The position numbers and the translations under genes were made by a program. Below the pieces are notes generated by a model. That model was not told where the DNA came from and made no database searches. It worked only from the letters and a program-made list of their open reading frames with translations. From assembly GCA_030642425.1 (NCBI GenBank), contig DAOWNU010000042.1:1-9608 (forward strand): a stretch of 9,608 nt of DNA. Reading direction: 5' to 3'. Numbering within the stretch: position 1 is the first letter of the stretch; each line of letters starts with the position of its first letter. Shown here one piece after another: positions 5,558-9,608 of this stretch. Origin of the DNA: a bacterium (GTDB lineage Bacteria > UBP14 > UBA6098).

Positions 5558-7651
5558 ATGGCTAACGAAAGAAAAAATAAAAAAGCAATAAAGGGACATG
5601 AAAACCCCGGCCTCCTTATTGTTTTCGAGGGCCTCGACGGCGCCGGGAAAAGCACACAGGTGAAACGCCTTGCGGATTATCTTCGTGAAAAAGGCCATCA
5701 GGTCGTTGTTACGGAGTGGAATTCCAGCAAGTATATCAGCCGTGCAACCAAGCGCGCGAAACGGGCGCATATACTGACGCCGCATACATTTAGCGCCCTT
5801 CACGCTACGGATTTTTTCTACCGGCTCGAGAATATTATCGCGCCTTCGCTCGCCACCGGCAAGATCGTAATCGCCGACCGCTATTCTTATACGGCGATCT
5901 CCCGCGGGCGCGCACGGGGTATCGACACCGACTGGGTCAGCCATATCTATTCCCTCGCTATCGAACCCGATCTGGCAATACTCGCCGACCTGGATGTCAA
6001 TGTCGCGCTGGAAAGGGTAACGAAGAAGAACGACAATCCGCCGAAGTATTACGAGGCGGGTATGGACGTTTCCGGCGAGATCGATCCTATCGAGTCTTTC
6101 AGGGAGTTCCAGACAAAGGTTGGGGAGGAATACAGCCGATTCGTCCGCGAAGGAGAACTGACTCCGGTGGATATGAACCGCCCGGAGGACGAGATATTTC
6201 AGGATATTCTGCAGATGGTCGAGCCGCTGTTGAAGGATTTGCCGAAATCCAGCGAGTCCCTTCCGGCGCCCGTAACAGGTTTTCGCAAAACCGGCTGGGT
6301 GGAAAGCGAGACCCAATTTGAAAAGATCGGGGGCGATTATATATCCCGCCTGCCGGAACACGGGCTTCCCGGAAAGCTTGTCGTGATAGAGGGCGTTCAC
6401 CGGGCCGGAGTAACTCACCAGCTCAACGTGCTTTACGACTGGCTGCAGGTTCGCGGTGTCGATGTTGTCAAATCGGGACTCGGCAGCACTTGGATCACCA
6501 AGGAGATCACGGACCGCGCTCTGCGTAAAAACGCGCTTACGCCCAGAACCAACGTTCTCCTGCGCGCCAGCGAGATATCAAACATTCTGGAAGTCGAGGT
6601 TATTCCGGCATTGAGACGAGGAGCGACCGTGCTCCTCGACCGCTATCTGCTCTCGAATCTGACACAGGGTCTTCTGCGCGGGATAAATCAGTCATGGATG
6701 GAGGCGATGCTCACCGGTCTCGGCATCCGTCCCGACCTGACTATTTTTCTGGATGTGTCTTTCGAAACGCTTTTCAGCCGTATCGACAAGGCCGGTATTT
6801 GGAGCGATGAATCGGTCCACGCCGGACTCGATATCGGTTTTACGCGAGATTTCGAAACGAGTTTCGAGTTCTACCAACGCCGCTCGGTGGCGCTGCACCG
6901 CAAACTCGCAAAGGCCAATAATCTTCCCGTAATCGACTGCGGTCTTCCGGTCGAAGGAAATTATCTGCAAATTGCAAAAATGGTCAGCGATGTTATCGGT
7001 TTGAACGAGCAGGCATTCAAATACGACGAGGAATTGCAGGAGGTTCTCGACCTTTACCACGCCCACAACGGCTATTTTGAACACGCGCAGAAAGTCCGCA
7101 AGTTCGCTCTACAGATATTCGACGAAACCTACGATATTCACCGGCTGGGCAAACGCCCGAGGCGTCTGCTCGAATACGCCGCCTTGCTTCACGATGTTGG
7201 CCATTCGCTCGGCGCAAATCACGAAATGCATTCATACAATATAATAATGAACAACAGATTTTCGCGACTGAACGGGAAAGAGCAGCGGATTGTGGCCATT
7301 GCATCGCTGTATCACAATGGACAGGCAAACCAGTTAGACGAAGAAAGGCAGTCGAATCTTCACGCCGAGGAACAACTGGCGGTCAGAAGATTGGCGGGAA
7401 TCCTCCGAATCGCGGACGCTTTGGATCGCTCGAACAATCAGGTTGTCGAGCAGCTACGTTTGGTTCGGGAACACGGCGCCATTATCCTCGATATAAATTC
7501 CGTTAGTTCGGCAAAGGCGGAGCGGAAGGCGGTTCTTGCGAAACGCGACCTGTTTGAAAAATATTTCAAACTGCCCGTTCTTGTGGATGTGAATCGGGCC
7601 GAGAGAATAATCAGAAAAGGAACAAACACGGATATCGACCTGTATTCGTAA
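5558..7651 (+). CDS. Tandem thymidylate-kinase-like P-loop domains fused to a Ppx/GppA-type HD domain
   Basis: A 697-residue soluble protein. Domain 1 (about 18-225) is a thymidylate-kinase-family P-loop kinase: intact Walker A EGLDGAGKST at 24-33, ADRYSYTA at 106-113 and PDLAILADLDVNVALERV at 137-154. The usual TREPGGT segment after the second strand is replaced by TEWNSSKYI (52-60), so dTMP may not be the substrate. Domain 2 (about 270-485) repeats the fold: VVIEGVHRAGVTHQ at 275-288, LLDRYLLSN at 359-367 and PDLTIFLDVSFETLFSRI at 392-409. Here the Walker A lysine is Val, so it is probably catalytically dead. Domain 3 (about 500-680) is an HD metallohydrolase: H509, LLHDVGH at 543-549, HEMHS at 555-559, YHNG at 585-588 and RIADALDRS at 617-625. 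This is the pattern of the C-terminal domain of exopolyphosphatase/GppA. Plausible roles are nucleotide or phosphate signalling; the reaction is not known. Start chosen by AAGGA spacing. Confidence 0.92.
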   Translation: MANERKNKKAIKGHENPGLLIVFEGLDGAGKSTQVKRLADYLREKGHQVVVTEWNSSKYISRATKRAKRAHILTPHTFSALHATDFFYRLENIIAPSLATGKIVIADRYSYTAISRGRARGIDTDWVSHIYSLAIEPDLAILADLDVNVALERVTKKNDNPPKYYEAGMDVSGEIDPIESFREFQTKVGEEYSRFVREGELTPVDMNRPEDEIFQDILQMVEPLLKDLPKSSESLPAPVTGFRKTGWVESETQFEKIGGDYISRLPEHGLPGKLVVIEGVHRAGVTHQLNVLYDWLQVRGVDVVKSGLGSTWITKEITDRALRKNALTPRTNVLLRASEISNILEVEVIPALRRGATVLLDRYLLSNLTQGLLRGINQSWMEAMLTGLGIRPDLTIFLDVSFETLFSRIDKAGIWSDESVHAGLDIGFTRDFETSFEFYQRRSVALHRKLAKANNLPVIDCGLPVEGNYLQIAKMVSDVIGLNEQAFKYDEELQEVLDLYHAHNGYFEHAQKVRKFALQIFDETYDIHRLGKRPRRLLEYAALLHDVGHSLGANHEMHSYNIIMNNRFSRLNGKEQRIVAIASLYHNGQANQLDEERQSNLHAEEQLAVRRLAGILRIADALDRSNNQVVEQLRLVREHGAIILDINSVSSAKAERKAVLAKRDLFEKYFKLPVLVDVNRAERIIRKGTNTDIDLYS

Positions 7652-7709
7652 TCGAGATGAGTGCGTCTTTGGAATGATATATTTCTCCTTTTTGTGCGAT
7701 TTATAAAAT

Positions 7710-7736
7710 AGCGTCTTAAGACGCTTACTTTTTTTT
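7710..7736 (+). terminator. Intrinsic terminator (or attenuator) between the kinase-HD and DUF4956 genes
   Basis: AGCGTCTTAAGACGCT (7710-7725) is a perfect 16-bp palindrome that folds to a 6-bp stem with a TTAA loop. It is followed after three bases by eight T (7729-7736). It lies 58 bases after the kinase-HD stop and 23 bases before the DUF4956 start. The close distance to the next start means it could also act as a leaky attenuator. Confidence 0.65.
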
Positions 7737-7759
7737 AAAAACCAAAATCGAAGTGCACT

Positions 7760-8626
7760 ATGAGCAAAAGATTGATTACAATTGCGATAATTGCGGTTGC
7801 CGTCCTGTTTTTGGCATTTGCGCCCGGACTGGAAAAATTGGATTTTATGGCCACGGCGCTGGCGGACGATGCGGCGTCTCTTTTCGATTCGGGGGCTGTC
7901 GCACAGCCGGAAGGCCCGCCCGAAGACGGCGGAGCGCCCCAAACGCCATTATGGGACACGGATTGGAGCGGCGCACTGAACGTCCTGATAACGCTTCTTC
8001 TGGCCTCGGTTCTCTCCGGTCTTGTGAGTTTTCGCAGCCGGGGCGGGACATCCCAGATGGATTTCACCGAAGCGCACATCGTTCTCTCCGCCGCCGCCGC
8101 GCTGATGATGATGATTATCGGAAGCCAGATAGCGCGCGCCTTCGGCTTGATGGGAGCCGCATCGATAGTGAGATACAGATACTCGCTGAAATCGCCCAAG
8201 GAAGCAAGTTCTCTGGTTATCGCGCTGGGCATCGGAATGGCCTGCGGGGTCGGCCTTTTTTCGCTCGCGGTGGTAACATCGGTTTTCATTGTGTTCGTTG
8301 TGAACTTTTTCGAGCACATGCCTTCGGGACTCAGAAGATTTCTGTTCGCACCGAGAATGAATTGGCGATTGCGTATCCGCACAACCGACCCGGAGGGCAC
8401 GCTCGATTCGGTAAAAAGCCTGTTCGATTCAGAAAAAATCGGCTATAGGATAAGCCGTATCCGTGGCGAACGCGGCCCGGAAAGAGACCAGACGGAAATA
8501 AATATTATTTTGCCCGGCAATATCGACCGAAATGAGATTGCGGATAATATTATCTCGGAGGGAATAATTCGAATCGAGTGGAAACGTATCGAAAAGAAGC
8601 GCAGGGTTACGCCGGAGATCGAGTGA
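7760..8626 (+). CDS. DUF4956-family inner-membrane protein
   Basis: A 288-residue membrane protein. A hydrophobic segment at 5-21 is either a membrane anchor or a signal. A Pro/Gly/Asp-rich linker (about 45-66, VAQPEGPPEDGGAPQTP) is probably extracytoplasmic. A membrane core of about three or four segments follows (about 71-90, 104-135 and 150-184). The family signature is seen at 119-145: IIGSQIARAFGLMGAASIVR, then YRYSLKSPKEA, followed by the Gly-rich helix ALGIGMACGVGLF. A soluble C-terminal region (about 198-280) has alternating strands and helices. It resembles the small alpha/beta domain at the end of MgtC-type proteins. The family's function is unknown; members often neighbour VTC-type polyphosphate polymerase and CotH genes. 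The ribosome binding site is weak (GAAG, 6 bases before ATG). The stop overlaps the next start as TGATG, so the porin downstream is probably translationally coupled. Confidence 0.88.
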   Translation: MSKRLITIAIIAVAVLFLAFAPGLEKLDFMATALADDAASLFDSGAVAQPEGPPEDGGAPQTPLWDTDWSGALNVLITLLLASVLSGLVSFRSRGGTSQMDFTEAHIVLSAAAALMMMIIGSQIARAFGLMGAASIVRYRYSLKSPKEASSLVIALGIGMACGVGLFSLAVVTSVFIVFVVNFFEHMPSGLRRFLFAPRMNWRLRIRTTDPEGTLDSVKSLFDSEKIGYRISRIRGERGPERDQTEINIILPGNIDRNEIADNIISEGIIRIEWKRIEKKRRVTPEIE

Positions 8627-9608
8627 TGCTTCGTATTTTCAGGGTTGCAGCTTTTTTTTCAATAATTGCGTTCAGTTTGGCCGGCAAGGTCGATATCGAT
8701 CTCGGTGGAGAGATCGTTGCCCGATATACATGGGACTCGTGCGAAATATATCCCAATAATGAATTTGCCCTCCGAAGGATCCGCCCTAAGATAAAGATCG
8801 ATGCCGGCGACGGGTTTTCCGGCAAAATCTCTTTCGAGTTGAAAAATGAGGTGGCGGAACTAAGGGACGCGATGCTCGAATGGAAAATGTCGAGGGCGCT
8901 GGAGATCGGCGCGGGAAGAAGACGCAAGCCGTTCGGGATCGACGAAACGATGGGCATGTGGGAAATTCCGGGCGTCGATTATTCAGCCGTTCACGGGGTT
9001 ATGGACGACACCGGCTATCTCGATCGCGATATCGGGTTCTGGCTTGCCGGAAAGCTTTTTCGAGAACCGTTCCTTATCGAATACGATCTCGGCCTTTACA
9101 ACGGCCACGGCGGATACGATCCGAAAACGAGCGAAAAGCAGTTTGCGGGCATGCTGATATACTCCCCGCATTCGGCTTTCGATATTGTGTTTTCCGGCGG
9201 ATTGGGCATGGACACACTCGGCCTGAAGTGGTGCGGTGCGTGGGGGATAGGCGGCATTCTAAGGCCGGATTCTATCCCTGTCGAACTGGCGGCGGAGTAT
9301 GCGACCGGAAAGGATATTTACACCGGCGAAAGCAATATATTGGGGCAAATCGAAAACAATATATGCGGGCAAATATGGCTGAAATACAGCTTTTGGAAAT
9401 TCACGCCCTTTATTCAATATGAGTTCTCGAACGTCGAGTTTTTATGGGTTGATAACGATCCATATCTCGATCCGCTTTTCGAGCGTTGGCCATACGAAAA
9501 TAAAAGAACTCATTTCGGCCTGATATACGAGCCTATCGACAAAATACGCCTGAAACTGCAGGCCGGTTATATCGACGATTACTTGGATGAAGCGGAGCAC
9601 GCCGAGAT
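8626..9608 (+). CDS. Phosphate-selective (OprO/OprP-type) outer-membrane porin, 5' part (cut by window end)
   Basis: The frame is open from the ATG at 8626 to the window end, 327 residues without a stop. A signal peptide (MLRIFRVAAFFSIIAFSLAG) is followed by alternating amphipathic beta strands typical of an outer-membrane barrel. Features of the phosphate-selective porin O/P family are seen in order: FALRRIRPKIKIDAGDGFSG early; ELRDAMLEWKMSRALEIGAG followed by KPFGIDE around residues 80-106; GYLDRDIGFWLAGKLF around 130-145 and YDLGLYNGHGGYDP just after; then VELAAEYATGKDIYTGES. Porins of this family carry phosphate, pyrophosphate or other anions; specificity cannot be read from this fragment. 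GGAG at 8614-8617 lies 8 bases before the start, and the start overlaps the DUF4956 stop by one base. The two proteins are therefore probably made together. The family assignment is by eye; 'outer-membrane beta-barrel' is more secure than 'phosphate-selective'. Confidence 0.8.
   Translation, partial: MLRIFRVAAFFSIIAFSLAGKVDIDLGGEIVARYTWDSCEIYPNNEFALRRIRPKIKIDAGDGFSGKISFELKNEVAELRDAMLEWKMSRALEIGAGRRRKPFGIDETMGMWEIPGVDYSAVHGVMDDTGYLDRDIGFWLAGKLFREPFLIEYDLGLYNGHGGYDPKTSEKQFAGMLIYSPHSAFDIVFSGGLGMDTLGLKWCGAWGIGGILRPDSIPVELAAEYATGKDIYTGESNILGQIENNICGQIWLKYSFWKFTPFIQYEFSNVEFLWVDNDPYLDPLFERWPYENKRTHFGLIYEPIDKIRLKLQAGYIDDYLDEAEHAE

Noticed and set aside
5531..6418. A 295-codon minus-strand frame opposite the kinase-HD gene.
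   Set aside because: The sense frame carries P-loop and DRY motifs in order; the antisense frame shows none and has no credible start context.

Overview
The window looks like the chromosome of a diderm (outer-membrane) bacterium, most plausibly from an uncultured lineage of the FCB superphylum. The evidence is an lpxC gene for lipid A synthesis, a large secreted protein ending in a YPNPFN / SGVYFVK tail of the type-A sorting (T9SS-like) or FlgD-Ig kind, and a porin of the OprO/OprP type. Coding DNA has moderate GC, while the gaps between genes are very AT-rich. I see no rRNA, tRNA, CRISPR array or insertion sequence.

Layout. On the minus strand lie the 5' part of lpxC (cut by the window start) and an unrecognised helical 232-residue protein. 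Both point away from a 598-bp divergent gap, 1308-1905. That gap contains an unusual degenerate 21-bp tandem array (1359-1700), a hairpin and a probable promoter. On the plus strand follow: a small secreted protein (1906-2565); an 889-residue secreted malectin-FN3-CotH-lamin tail protein (2721-5390); a 697-residue cytoplasmic fusion of two thymidylate-kinase-like P-loop domains, the second with a broken P-loop, to a Ppx/GppA-type HD domain (5558-7651); a DUF4956 membrane protein (7760-8626); and a phosphate-selective-type porin that overlaps it by one base and runs off the window end (8626-9608).

How the genes may work together. CotH-like kinases and DUF4956 membrane proteins recur near bacterial VTC-type polyphosphate polymerases. 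The HD subtype seen here is the one found in exopolyphosphatase/GppA, and OprO/OprP porins carry phosphate or pyrophosphate. Together these suggest a phosphate or polyphosphate-linked locus. This is inference: no polyphosphate polymerase is visible, and possible terminators or promoters separate most of the genes. Only the DUF4956-porin pair is clearly coupled.

The most distinctive observations are the kinase-pseudokinase-HD fusion, the 21-bp array at the divergent junction, and a palindromic octamer (TTGCGCAA) found four times, always between genes.
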